A stretch of DNA of 59,058 nucleotides, taken from contig JAUQPP010000003.1 of the NCBI GenBank assembly GCA_030550315.1, positions 1-59,058 of the forward strand, written 5' to 3'. Below the pieces are notes generated by a model. That model saw only the letters and a list, made by a program, of their open reading frames with translations, had not been told where the DNA came from and ran no database searches. A program made the position numbers and the translations under genes. How positions within the stretch are numbered: position 1 is the stretch's first letter; each line of letters starts with the position of its first letter. Below, piece after piece: positions 34,163-42,789 of the stretch. The stretch is from Thermotogota bacterium (GTDB lineage: Bacteria; Thermotogota; Thermotogae; Thermotogales; Fervidobacteriaceae).

Positions 34163-35677
34163 ATGATAGAGTTACTTCACATAGACGAATACGTATATTT
34201 GAAAGATGTGGATATTTACTTTTCCGAAGGACTCAATGTTATCACTGGAGAAACCGGAACGGGAAAATCGTTATTGCTCGATGTGATTGGTTCCTTCTTG
34301 GATTATCAAAACATTCGTGGGGATACGTTCAGTGCAGATATTGTTGTCAACATCCACGCTGATTTTGACGAGCTTCAAGTAAGGAAAGGTCAACACATTT
34401 TCAGTGTCGAGAGAAAGAATAGGAGAACATTCTACAAGCTCGATGGAAAACTCGTGAGCAAGGATTACGTTCAAACAGTCTTTTCAAACCTTGTTTCTAT
34501 TCACAAACAGAACTCACATATCAAACTCTTTGAAAGAGGATTTTTCACAAAAATCTTAGACAACCTTTCCGGTAACGAGGACATTCTCCGGGAGTATAAG
34601 CAGCTTTACAACCAGTACTTGCAGATTCTCAAACTGCTCTCAACAGCGACGCTTGAGGATGTTCAAAAGGAAATGGAGGAACTTTTGGAAAAAATCGACG
34701 AGGTTGAGCGTGCGGGATTGTCAGTCCAAGAAGAGGAAGAACTTGAGAAGAGGTACGAGGAACTAACAAAATTACAGCAAATCGTTCAAAATTATACATT
34801 TGCTTCGACGCAACTTGAAGAAATTGACCGGATACTGCGCAAGATGTACGGTCAGCTTTCGGAAAAATTTTACCCATACCTCGATGACATCATAGAACAA
34901 GTGGCTGAGTTATCGAACGAATTGAGGAGGCAAATTTCCGATCTTGAGGATATTAACCCTGAAGAGATTGAAAATAGGTTGTGGACGTACCGCAAGCTTA
35001 GACGAAAATACGGCCCAACGACGGAGGACGTGCTTGAGAATTTAACAATTTGGAAAAAAGCGTACGCTGAAAAACTCAGAGAATTTGAGATTCTAAAAAA
35101 TGCAACCGCTGAACGTGAGAGAATCGAAAGGGAACTTATAAAGTTAAGTGAACTACTGAGAGAACGACGAAAGAATGCCGCTGCAGAACTGGTTGAAAAT
35201 ATCAAGAGGCATCTATCAGAGTTAAACATGAGTGTTAGACTCGAATTTAGATTCACCGAAACCGAACTCAGGTACGATGGTGCGGATGATATAGAACTTG
35301 TTGGTAACACTCTGCCCATTGGTGAGCTTTTACCACTCAAGAGGATAGCATCGGGCGGAGAACTTTCAAGATTAATGCTTGCTATTGAGCTTTCCATGGT
35401 ATCAACTCCCGTTCTTGTTTACGATGAAATTGACGCTGGGGTCGGTGGTATGACCGCGCTAAAACTTGCGGATAAGTTAAAGGAACTTTCAAAAAGCTAT
35501 CAAGTAATCGTTGTGACACATCTTCCACAAATTGCTGCCGTAGCTGACAAGCATTTTGCCATCCGTAGATACGATGGTACAGGTAAGGTCGTAGACTTAG
35601 ATGAATCCGAAAAACGCGAAGAACTACTCAGAATGATGGGTGGCGAAGAGTTTCTGGAGAAAATTTCGGGGGAATAG
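34163..35677 (+). CDS. recN: DNA repair protein RecN
   Basis: SMC-like ATPase for double-strand break repair. Residues near 30-40 hold Walker A GETGTGKSLLLDVIG. A long coiled coil lies between about 150 and 360. The C-terminal head has the signature ASGGELSRLMLAIEL and Walker B VYDEIDAGVGGMTAL, then VVTHLPQIAA. 504 residues is shorter than the usual 550 because of a shorter coiled coil. ATG 34163 follows AAGAGGTGG. Confidence 0.93.
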   Translation: MIELLHIDEYVYLKDVDIYFSEGLNVITGETGTGKSLLLDVIGSFLDYQNIRGDTFSADIVVNIHADFDELQVRKGQHIFSVERKNRRTFYKLDGKLVSKDYVQTVFSNLVSIHKQNSHIKLFERGFFTKILDNLSGNEDILREYKQLYNQYLQILKLLSTATLEDVQKEMEELLEKIDEVERAGLSVQEEEELEKRYEELTKLQQIVQNYTFASTQLEEIDRILRKMYGQLSEKFYPYLDDIIEQVAELSNELRRQISDLEDINPEEIENRLWTYRKLRRKYGPTTEDVLENLTIWKKAYAEKLREFEILKNATAERERIERELIKLSELLRERRKNAAAELVENIKRHLSELNMSVRLEFRFTETELRYDGADDIELVGNTLPIGELLPLKRIASGGELSRLMLAIELSMVSTPVLVYDEIDAGVGGMTALKLADKLKELSKSYQVIVVTHLPQIAAVADKHFAIRRYDGTGKVVDLDESEKREELLRMMGGEEFLEKISGE

Positions 35678-35679
35678 TA

Positions 35680-37026
35680 ATGGATAGAATACTCGTCATT
35701 TCTTCGGATTTTGGTGTCATAGCAGAAGCTGTCGAACTGTTGAAATTTGTAGGATATGAAGTTGTGGAAACCTCGGACATAGAGGAAGTGGAGCCAGGTA
35801 ACTTCGAATTAGCTATACTGTACTCAAATCCTCCCCAGAAAGCATATGAGTGGACCAAATATTTCAAAACGCACAAGCAGTTATCAGCAGTCCCAATCAT
35901 ACTCGTAATCCAGAAAAAGGAATATCATGTTCTTCTTGAAAGTTATCAAGTGGGGATATCCGACTACATCGAGCTTCCGGTTATTGATGTTGAACTCATT
36001 TCGAAAGTTGCACTTCACATTGAGCTCAAGAAAAGTCGCGAAAGAATAGAAAAGTTGTACCAAGAACTCAAGGAAAACTTGGAACTTTCTCGTCAGCTAC
36101 AAAAGATGATGCTTCCGCAACGGGTTAACCTTCTCAAGGATATTTGGATAACTTCCAATTACGCCCCTTCGCAGTACGTCGGAGGAGATGTATACGATTT
36201 TACTTCCTATAAAGACAGTGTTCTCATCTATTTGGCGGATATATCCGGTCACGGTGTGCAATCAGCGTTGCTTTGTTCTGCTGTTAAATCATTTGTTCGG
36301 TACGCTTTCGAACGGACTAATTCACTTCTTGAGACAATCAACGAACTCTCCTCTAGTTTGAAACCAGTGCTAGTTCATAATTATTTAACAGGTATTTTCC
36401 TTAAGATTTCCTCAAACACTGTGGAATACGTGAATTGTGGACATCCTAATATAATTTGTTACGATGGCAAAGGCTTTTTTGAGGTTAACATGAAAAGGAC
36501 TTTTCCGATAGGACTCTTTGACCTGTCATACACGCTAGAGGATATAGGTCTGTTCGAATTACAGGAAGGTATAACGTATATGCTTTATACAGACGGTATA
36601 TACTCACCCTTTGAGAAAATCGTCGGAAACGATGAAAATTCCTGGTCTGCGTTCAAAAAATTCTTGGTTCGAGATATCACAGGAATAGCTGGAGAAATGA
36701 TACCGTTTTACGTTCCATCGAGGCTCAGGACGCTGTACTCAAAATTCTCCGATGATTACTCAGTAATTGCCTTCGGAAAGAACAAAAGTTTTTGCTATAT
36801 TGAAGATGGTCAACTTGTCTCCTTCAACATGGACGAAAAATACCTGTCACTGATGAACGAGTTGAAAAGCCTCGGATATAAAGAGGATGTGAGAATACTC
36901 ATGAACAAACGACCGGAAATTCTGACGATCGTGACTGAAAACGTTGAAGTGGGACCGATTTTAAAGAGACTACCGACAAGTGTAACTCTGAATTTCGATG
37001 ACATAACGATTATAAACATCTTTTAG
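35680..37026 (+). CDS. PP2C/SpoIIE-type phosphatase with degenerate receiver domain
   Basis: A 448-residue protein. Residues 1-115 look like a response-regulator receiver, but the phospho-acceptor position has Tyr48 (FELAILYSNPP), so it cannot be phosphorylated in the usual way. A coiled linker ending LSRQLQKMMLPQ follows, then a PP2C domain with SQYVGGDVYDF, LADISGHGVQSAL, VNCGHPN, YTDGIYSPFE and FSDDYSVIAFG. These are RsbU-type metal motifs. The last 80 residues are an unfamiliar tail. It likely dephosphorylates an anti-anti-sigma factor or similar. Confidence 0.88.
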   Translation: MDRILVISSDFGVIAEAVELLKFVGYEVVETSDIEEVEPGNFELAILYSNPPQKAYEWTKYFKTHKQLSAVPIILVIQKKEYHVLLESYQVGISDYIELPVIDVELISKVALHIELKKSRERIEKLYQELKENLELSRQLQKMMLPQRVNLLKDIWITSNYAPSQYVGGDVYDFTSYKDSVLIYLADISGHGVQSALLCSAVKSFVRYAFERTNSLLETINELSSSLKPVLVHNYLTGIFLKISSNTVEYVNCGHPNIICYDGKGFFEVNMKRTFPIGLFDLSYTLEDIGLFELQEGITYMLYTDGIYSPFEKIVGNDENSWSAFKKFLVRDITGIAGEMIPFYVPSRLRTLYSKFSDDYSVIAFGKNKSFCYIEDGQLVSFNMDEKYLSLMNELKSLGYKEDVRILMNKRPEILTIVTENVEVGPILKRLPTSVTLNFDDITIINIF

Positions 37027-37054
37027 GCAAACTAATGAGTAAATGGTAAAAAGA

Positions 37055-37087
37055 TGGCGGAAGAACCGCCACCTTTTTATTTTTTTC
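37055..37087. terminator. Bidirectional terminator
   Basis: TGGCGG paired with CCGCCA (loop AAGAA), with U-runs on both sides; ends the phosphatase gene and the convergent small-protein/NSS operon. Confidence 0.8.
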
Positions 37088-37109
37088 AGCCCGATACTTC
37101 TCAAACCCC

Positions 37110-37217
37110 TTACTTTGAGTTTCTCGAACGCTTTAAAATAGTTACCATCGAAGTGGTCATTAGGACTACAATTACTCCCCAGCTTAAAAGCATAAAAGAT
37201 ATCCCTTGAACGGACAT
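37110..37217 (-). CDS. Small one-helix protein, MetS-like partner of the NSS transporter
   Basis: A 35-residue gene that ordinary length cut-offs miss. The translation starts M-S-V-Q-G-I-S-F-M-L-L-S-W-G-V-I-V-V-L and ends K-R-S-R-N-S-K: one membrane helix with a basic tail inside. It lies five bases after the NSS stop codon, and AAGGTGA, which overlaps that stop, serves as its Shine-Dalgarno. Tiny single-helix subunits of this kind (MetS) accompany NSS transporters such as Corynebacterium MetP. Seen directly; the role is inferred from position and size. Confidence 0.72.
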   Translation of the reverse strand: MSVQGISFMLLSWGVIVVLMTTSMVTILKRSRNSK

Positions 37218-37222
37218 CCGTC

Positions 37223-38776
37223 TCACCTTCCATTCTTAAGTTTTTCGCTAAGACTTCTGTAAGTAAGTATGTAACTCAAGGCAAACACCAGTCCCAGAAT
37301 AATACGTGCTCCAAGTACCCATGGCACCAATGCGGGTTTATCGGCAACGAAGGAGGGAATTAACTTAAAGTACCCAGCCTTCACAAAGTCGATAGTCGAA
37401 AATATCAACAAAACGGCAATGAAAAGTGGGGTAATTCCACGCATAACTACGTTGTAGAACCAACGTGGAACTTTCCAGTAGCTTCCTTTGTTGATTTCTT
37501 CAAGGCCCTTGCTACCAAAGAACCATACTGCCGCGATGATTTCAATCAGACCAAGTAAAACGAGGAAATACGTACCTACCCAGTTATCAAGCTCGGTAAG
37601 ATAAGCAAACTCCGCGGTTTTTGTTAAGATAGGTTCCAATCCCACAGGAAGCCCGGTTATGACGTAAAGTCCAAAAACAAATCTTGCACCTTTCTTTCGT
37701 TCAATACCAAATTCATCTTCGAGAAACGCTGTAAGGTAGTTGAACATGGCGATGGAACTTGTAATACCCGCAAAGAAAAGCAACAAGAACCACAACGTTC
37801 CAAACAGTCTACCACCGACCATTTCCCTAAAAACGTTTGGAAGCGCGATAAATGACAGTCCAACGCCACTCTTCAAACCCTCGGTTCCGAGGAATGTGAA
37901 AGCGATGGGGATGACTATCGTTCCCGCAAGAATAACCTCCGCAAATTCGTTTAAAGAAGCGGTTGCAACGGCCGATGTTACGATATCATCATCATCCCTC
38001 AGATAAGACGCGTAGTTTTGGATTATTCCCATTCCAAGAGAAAGTGTAAAGAAAATTTGACCGGCGGCAGCAAGCGTCGCACTCCAGTTTAGTTCATTCC
38101 AGCGTGGTGACCACATATAATCTAGTCCTTTGATCGGCGTCCATTCCGGATTTACTGGCGACCCGAGAGTAAGGGCTCTGATAAGGAGAATCACCGCGAA
38201 AATATAGATAGCAGGCATAGCAACTTTAGCAAGTTGTTCCAAACCCTTTTGAATGCCTCTACTTGTTATGATCCAAAGTATGGCAAGGGTGATGAGCCAA
38301 AATACCATCACACGTACCGGATCCTGAACGTAACTTACGAAATGTCTTCCGGTATCTATCTCTTTGGACATGTAATTTCCATTTATCGTTTCCCATGCGT
38401 ACCCAAGTGTCCAGCCTATAACGTGGTTGTAGTAAGAATTGAGCAATATTACCACCGAAAGGGCTAACGCACCCGCGAGAGCGCCGTAGAACCTGGCAAA
38501 CTTAGTACCCGTTTTCTCTCTCGTTTGTAGGTAAACCATCGGGCCAATAGTACCGTGGCCGTAACGTCCACCATACCTACCCTGTGCCCACTCTATAATC
38601 AATAACGGAATTCCCATGAAAAGGAATGCTACGAAATACGGAATCATGAACGCACCGCCACCGTTTTTAGCGGCTTGATACGGAAATCTCCAGAAGTTTC
38701 CAAGACCGATAGCGTTCCCAGCCATCGCGAGTATCAGTCCTATCCTACTGCCCCAGTGCTCGCGTTTAACACCCAC
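37223..38776 (-). CDS. Sodium-dependent neurotransmitter-symporter family transporter
   Basis: A 517-residue Na+-coupled amino-acid transporter of the LeuT/MhsT/MetP class with about 11-12 helices. TM1 has AMAGNAIGLGNFWRFPYQAAKNGGGAF with the unwound G-L-G-N-F-W-R-F-P motif, TM2 follows with PYFVAFLFMGIPLLIIEWAQGR, and TM8-like ILAGTIVIPIAFTF and GITSSIAMFNYLTAFLED are present. GTG 38776 follows GGAGGTGG at a good distance; a GTG 15 bases upstream lies at the site itself. A tiny partner gene follows directly. Confidence 0.93.
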   Translation of the reverse strand: MGVKREHWGSRIGLILAMAGNAIGLGNFWRFPYQAAKNGGGAFMIPYFVAFLFMGIPLLIIEWAQGRYGGRYGHGTIGPMVYLQTREKTGTKFARFYGALAGALALSVVILLNSYYNHVIGWTLGYAWETINGNYMSKEIDTGRHFVSYVQDPVRVMVFWLITLAILWIITSRGIQKGLEQLAKVAMPAIYIFAVILLIRALTLGSPVNPEWTPIKGLDYMWSPRWNELNWSATLAAAGQIFFTLSLGMGIIQNYASYLRDDDDIVTSAVATASLNEFAEVILAGTIVIPIAFTFLGTEGLKSGVGLSFIALPNVFREMVGGRLFGTLWFLLLFFAGITSSIAMFNYLTAFLEDEFGIERKKGARFVFGLYVITGLPVGLEPILTKTAEFAYLTELDNWVGTYFLVLLGLIEIIAAVWFFGSKGLEEINKGSYWKVPRWFYNVVMRGITPLFIAVLLIFSTIDFVKAGYFKLIPSFVADKPALVPWVLGARIILGLVFALSYILTYRSLSEKLKNGR

Positions 38777-38791
38777 AACGACCACCTCCAC

Positions 38792-39077
38792 GATAGGAAG
38801 TCTATTTTCAAGTAGCTTTACGCAAAATATAACCGAGACATAAAATCTTTCTTGAAACTAAAAGCTAAGAATTAATTACCACAAAAGGAGAATTTGTCAA
38901 ATGGCCGTTATGAGTGTATTAGTTAGAATAACGAATCAAAAATGCTGTCTTGCGTTGATTCTTTGCTTTTAAATTTTGATACATATTCAAATAGCTTTTT
39001 TAATGAAGCAATTTGGTTGTTGATTACTGACCTACTAACTTGAGAAGTCCTTAAGATTTTCTTATCGCGAGAGAGAG
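38792..39077. other. Non-coding stretch upstream of the leader promoter
   Basis: About 290 bases, A+T-rich, between the divergent NSS and MFS genes. I see no coding potential, repeat or hairpin of note here; it should hold the NSS promoter (a TATATT on the minus strand near 38831). Confidence 0.5.
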
Positions 39078-39086
39078 TGGTATAAT
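39078..39086 (+). promoter_or_regulatory. Extended -10 promoter of the MFS leader
   Basis: TGGTATAAT about 300 bases before the MFS start, so the transcript carries a long 5' leader. Confidence 0.55.
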
Positions 39087-39092
39087 AGTTTC

Positions 39093-39384
39093 AAAATGAG
39101 CGTCGATGAGGACCTATTTGTTGTTAGGTAGTCTCTGAAAATGTAAAAAGTGGCAGTGCGTGAACGGGTGGACATGTGGTTTGTAAATGACAGAGTGGGA
39201 CACGGGGTAAGCGGTAAACCTAGACTAAGGTGTTAAAAACTGGTGAAGCAGGTGCACGAAAATGGTACGATAGACCATACGACGCGAAGAGATGCTGTTA
39301 GTCGTGGTGATGATTCAATGAAGTGAGTTTGTATCATCGCACATCATTGGTACTTTAAAATATTACCCGTTGGGGGGATTGTCA
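39093..39384 (+). ncRNA. Long structured 5' leader or small RNA ahead of the MFS gene
   Basis: About 290 transcribed bases with no open frame. A 9-bp hairpin with a 2-nt bulge forms near the 5' end (GAGG-ACCTA with TAGGT-(AG)-TCTC, about 39107-39137). An ACGAC/GTCGT stem lies near 39279-39305. Close to the ribosome site, GATGAT/ATCATC and CAATGA/TCATTG pairings interleave, so they could alternate or form a pseudoknot. I match it to no riboswitch class, and not to RNase P, SRP or tmRNA. Confidence 0.4.
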
Positions 39385-40701
39385 ATGGCCCATTCAACAA
39401 ACAGACGAACGATGGTTTTTCTGCTTTTCATTATTCTCGTTATCTTAAATGCAGACCAAATGGTCATGAGCCCCGTTATTGGAATGATTGAAGCTGAATT
39501 TGGAGTAACGGATTCACACATCGGTCTAGTGGGTGGAGTTTTCAGTATTGTAGGTGCTCTTGTGAGCTTAGTTTGGGGATATTTAACAGATATTTACAAC
39601 AGAAAACGCTTACTAATTGCTTCCGTACTTGTTGGTGAAATTCCTTGTTTGTTGACGGCAGTTTCTGGCTCGTTCAGTGAGTTGTTTTTATGGCGTGTAC
39701 TTACCGGGATAGGTATTGGGGCGTCTTTTCCGATATCTTATTCTTTGATTGGTGATTTGTTCGGCCACAGAGAACGCGGAAAAGTTGTCTCTGTACTTGG
39801 ATTGGCTTCCACGATCGGAGGTATTTTAGGAATGTTGGTGGCAGGTTATACGGCGGGAATTTTTGGATGGCGCATTCCGTTCATCCTAGTTTCTGCTCCG
39901 AATCTAATTCTGATTCCGTTATTTCTTAACCTGATAGAAGAGCCTAAGAGGGGGGCTCACGAGGAAGGATTCGAACAAGGCTTTGCCGAATACAGATATT
40001 TTGTGAAATTGTCCGATTATGTGAACTTAGTTAAGATAAAGACAAACCTCCTTCTCTTCTTTCAAGGAATTGCTGGTACGATTCCATGGGGAGCTATTCC
40101 CTACTTCATGATAGAGTTCTTCAAGAGAGAAAAGGGAATGGACTTAGATCAAGCGACAACGGTGTTTCTCATATTTGCCATGGGAAGCATTGTTGGGAAC
40201 GTTGTCGGCGGATTTCTTGGCGAGAAGATTTACAGAAGGTCCAAGAAACTTGTGCCGTTTGTTTCCGCAATCACGACGATAATTGGGACTTTCCTGACCG
40301 TCTTTGTCTTCAGATATCCCTACATTCCCGGGCAGTTCTACTCACTGGTTGTCCTGTGTTTACTTGGTTTCGTTGCGGCACTCATGGATTCATACACAGG
40401 TCCTAACGTCAAGATGATGCTTTTAAACGTAAACGAGCCAAAAGATAGGGGGCGTATATTCTCCATTTTCAACCTAACTGACTCCGTTGGCACCGGTGTG
40501 GGAAGGTTTGTTGGAGGCAGTCTCTCTGTGGCGTTAGGAACACTTGGTGTGGCGCTGGAAGTCAGCGCCTACTTTTGGCTTATCTGCGGTTTCCTTCTCA
40601 TGTTATCTTCATGGTATTTTGAGCAGGAGGTTGAACAACTCAACAGGAAAATGATGGAAATTGCTTTGCGCGGAGGTCAAAAGAGATTCGAAGAAAAATA
40701 A
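39385..40701 (+). CDS. Major facilitator superfamily transporter (Spinster-like)
   Basis: A 438-residue, 12-helix transporter. The loop 2-3 signature GYLTDIYNRKRLL is present after VTDSHIGLVGGVFSIVGALVSLVWG, and RVLTGIGIGASFPISYSLIGDLFGHRERGKVVSV is the TM4-5 motif. The second half has a matching GGFLGEKIYRRSKKL and DRGRIFSIFNLTDSVGTGVGRFVGG. ATG 39385 follows GGGGGG. The substrate is unknown; the long structured leader suggests ligand-dependent control. Confidence 0.88.
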   Translation: MAHSTNRRTMVFLLFIILVILNADQMVMSPVIGMIEAEFGVTDSHIGLVGGVFSIVGALVSLVWGYLTDIYNRKRLLIASVLVGEIPCLLTAVSGSFSELFLWRVLTGIGIGASFPISYSLIGDLFGHRERGKVVSVLGLASTIGGILGMLVAGYTAGIFGWRIPFILVSAPNLILIPLFLNLIEEPKRGAHEEGFEQGFAEYRYFVKLSDYVNLVKIKTNLLLFFQGIAGTIPWGAIPYFMIEFFKREKGMDLDQATTVFLIFAMGSIVGNVVGGFLGEKIYRRSKKLVPFVSAITTIIGTFLTVFVFRYPYIPGQFYSLVVLCLLGFVAALMDSYTGPNVKMMLLNVNEPKDRGRIFSIFNLTDSVGTGVGRFVGGSLSVALGTLGVALEVSAYFWLICGFLLMLSSWYFEQEVEQLNRKMMEIALRGGQKRFEEK

Positions 40702-40704
40702 AAA

Positions 40705-40794
40705 TGGCGGAGGCGGTGGGACTCGAACCCACACGGTGGTTTGACCACCACCGATTTTCAAGACCGGCTCCTTAGCCAGTTCGGACACGCCTCC
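40705..40794 (-). tRNA. tRNA-Ser (anticodon UGA)
   Basis: A 90-nt tRNA with an encoded CCA end. Acceptor arms GGAGGCG and CGCCTCC pair, the anticodon loop reads CTTGAAA (UGA), the T-loop is GTTCGAGTC-like, and the long variable arm (GGTGGT..ACCACC) marks a class II serine tRNA. It has its own promoter. Confidence 0.97.
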
Positions 40795-40813
40795 GTCCAA
40801 GCTTGCGCTACTT

Positions 40814-40842
40814 ATTATACCACGTCACCCTCCACATTTCAA
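40814..40842 (-). promoter_or_regulatory. Promoter of tRNA-Ser
   Basis: Minus strand TTGAAA (40842-40837), 17-base spacer, TATAAT (40819-40814) with TGG before it; a near-consensus promoter 20 bases from the tRNA. Confidence 0.8.
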
Positions 40843-41107
40843 TATCCCCGCTTCTAGTCCTCATTTCTTCCAGGATGAGGGTCAGCTTGTGAAAACATAC
40901 AGGAAGCGGATGATGAATACTTTCTTTTGATTCATCAAGAAAAAGGAAGATGATAGACGCGTGGAGCAAAGCTAGAGAAACTAACATATGGGGATGGCAG
41001 AGCAATAATCTCAGGACGCGTGTACGAATATCCTGAGGTACTGCTTGGGAGTTGTTCGGAAAAGCGCGAAGCTTGCACAATATATATGTCTTTATCAGCC
41101 GTTTTTG
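40843..41107. other. Non-coding stretch between tRNA-Ser and ribH
   Basis: About 265 bases after ribH. An open frame of 90 codons exists on the minus strand but shows no family features and ends within the tRNA promoter. One stem-loop stands out: CTCAGGA with TCCTGAG and a 14-base loop at about 41011-41038. It may be a small RNA or a ribH 3' UTR element. Confidence 0.4.
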
Positions 41108-41584
41108 CTACTGATCTGCCATAAGCCTCCTGCGCAGATTCGCCATCTCAAGTGCTGCCATTGCAGCCTCAAACCCTTTGTTTCCTGACTTTATCCCAGC
41201 CCTGTTCAGTGCTTGCTCGATGGTCTCGGTGGTAAGCACTCCAAAGCTAACTGGTATCTCTCCTGTAAGATTGAGCTGAGCTACCGCTTTACCAATTTCG
41301 TTGGCTACGATGTTAAAATGATAAGTTTCGCCCTGAATAACCGCTGCCAGGACAATCAGAGCGTCATACTTCTCATTTTTTCGAGCCATCAAGTTGAGTG
41401 CATAAATAGCCTCCACACTACCGGGAACCCAGACAACCTCGATGTCATCACTTTTTACTCCGTGTCGCTTTAAGCAATCAAGAGCTCCTTCGAGAAGTCG
41501 CTCGGTGATTGTGCTGTTGAACCTTGAAACTATGATACCAAACTTTAATCCTTCGCCGTTGTACATCCCCTCGAAAACAAGCAT
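41108..41584 (-). CDS. ribH: 6,7-dimethyl-8-ribityllumazine synthase
   Basis: Condenses the ribityl-aminouracil with dihydroxybutanone phosphate to lumazine, the penultimate riboflavin step. The 158-residue protein has LKFGIIVSRFNSTITERLLEGALDCL, VPGSVEAIYAL, AAVIQGETYHFNIVANE (catalytic His) and PVSFGVLTTETIEQALNRAG. The ATG at 41584 is six bases after GGAGGG; the ATG at 41590 abuts the site and overlaps the ribBA stop. Last gene of the rib operon. Confidence 0.95.
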   Translation of the reverse strand: MLVFEGMYNGEGLKFGIIVSRFNSTITERLLEGALDCLKRHGVKSDDIEVVWVPGSVEAIYALNLMARKNEKYDALIVLAAVIQGETYHFNIVANEIGKAVAQLNLTGEIPVSFGVLTTETIEQALNRAGIKSGNKGFEAAMAALEMANLRRRLMADQ

Positions 41585-41586
41585 AA

Positions 41587-42789
41587 TCATCCCTCCGCAT
41601 TCAAATTGTCAACGTCTATCATGTGTGAAAATTTCTCAGCCTTTGTTTTTATGTACCTTAAATTGTGTTTGGTAACCGTGCCAAGCAAGGGAACGCGCTC
41701 CGTAACGATAATGCCATAACTTTCGAGCTGGGCTATCTTATCTGTGTTGTTTGTTAAGAGTTTAATCTCCGTTACTCCCATAGCCTTTAGCATTTGTGCA
41801 GCGACGGCGTAGTCTCGTTCGTCCGGTTTAAAACCAAGCTGTATGTTGGCATCGTAGGTATCGATTCCCATATCCTGTAGTCCGTACGCTGCAACCTTCC
41901 AACTTAGTCCGATGCCCCTACCCTCCTGCCTAAGGTAGAGGAGAATACCCCCGTTCTCATTTAACATCTTCATTGCTCGTTCAAGTTGTGAACCGCAGTC
42001 ACACCTCAGAGAGCCTAAGCAGTCACCGGTAACGCACTCTGAATGTATCCTGACCAATGGGACACCGCTGTAGTTCTTTACAAGCGCGAAATGCTCTTTA
42101 AAGTCGAGTTTGTTCTCAAAAGAGACAATTTGAAAAGTGCCGAACCTTGTTGGAAGTAGGGCACGCGACTTAACGGTGACAAGCTGTTCTCTACGCACAT
42201 ACTCACGCCAAACCTCAGGTATCGTAAGTACTGTTAATCCGAACCGTTTCCCAATATCGTACGCGTATTGGATATTGTGAGAATTGCCCTCTTCGTCCAG
42301 AATCTCTACGATCACGGAATAAGGGCTGAATCCAGCCAATTTAACCAGCTCCACCGATGACTCGCTGTGCCCTCTTCTTTTTGAAAAAGAAGTTGCACCA
42401 ATGAGTATCACGTGGCCCGGATATTTGTAATCTTTGAGTGTTGTTTTACGATCAGCCAACCTGTTGCAAGTAACGGCTCGTTCGACGGCTGGAATACCCG
42501 TTGCTAGTTTCGTCGACGGGAAATCGACAGGAATGAAGTAGTTAGCTCCGTAGTTCGATGGTAACTTGAAAAATCCGCGCTCTAAGAGCTCTGTTTCCGG
42601 CCCAACAGTACAAAAGAGACCTTTACCATACTTGGTTACGAACTCGACGATTTCCGCGGTAATAATCTCCGCTGGATAGACAAAATCGGCTTCCATCTCG
42701 CGCTCAGGATCAATCAATATCACGGGTTTTCCTTGAAGAAATTGTCCACGAACAACCCCAACCAGATCTACCAATCTTCTGTCAACCAC
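41587..42789 (-). CDS. ribBA: Bifunctional dihydroxybutanone phosphate synthase / GTP cyclohydrolase II
   Basis: A 400-residue two-domain enzyme feeding both arms of riboflavin synthesis. The N-terminal RibB part is divergent (DPEREMEADF in place of DDEDRENEGD) but keeps R-E-x-E-x-D, and RRGHSESSVELVKLAG retains the His-x-Glu. The C-terminal RibA part is standard: RIHSECVTGDCLGSLRCDCGSQL gives the three zinc cysteines, then YLRQEGRGIGLSWKVAAYGLQD and LLTNN. GTG 42789 follows GGTGGAGGG by six bases. Its start overlaps ribE by 22 bases. Confidence 0.94.
   Translation of the reverse strand: MVDRRLVDLVGVVRGQFLQGKPVILIDPEREMEADFVYPAEIITAEIVEFVTKYGKGLFCTVGPETELLERGFFKLPSNYGANYFIPVDFPSTKLATGIPAVERAVTCNRLADRKTTLKDYKYPGHVILIGATSFSKRRGHSESSVELVKLAGFSPYSVIVEILDEEGNSHNIQYAYDIGKRFGLTVLTIPEVWREYVRREQLVTVKSRALLPTRFGTFQIVSFENKLDFKEHFALVKNYSGVPLVRIHSECVTGDCLGSLRCDCGSQLERAMKMLNENGGILLYLRQEGRGIGLSWKVAAYGLQDMGIDTYDANIQLGFKPDERDYAVAAQMLKAMGVTEIKLLTNNTDKIAQLESYGIIVTERVPLLGTVTKHNLRYIKTKAEKFSHMIDVDNLNAEG

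Noticed and set aside
36970-37233. 87-codon frame overlapping the small NSS-partner gene
   Set aside because: It is in another frame, without a family look, and spans the terminator; the 35-residue frame has a proper ribosome site and a clear membrane helix.
39093-39384. RNase P, SRP RNA, tmRNA, lysine or cobalamin riboswitch
   Set aside because: None of the invariant blocks of these RNAs could be found in the leader.
40808-41080. 90-codon frame after ribH
   Set aside because: No domain pattern or ribosome site, and it runs through the tRNA-Ser promoter.
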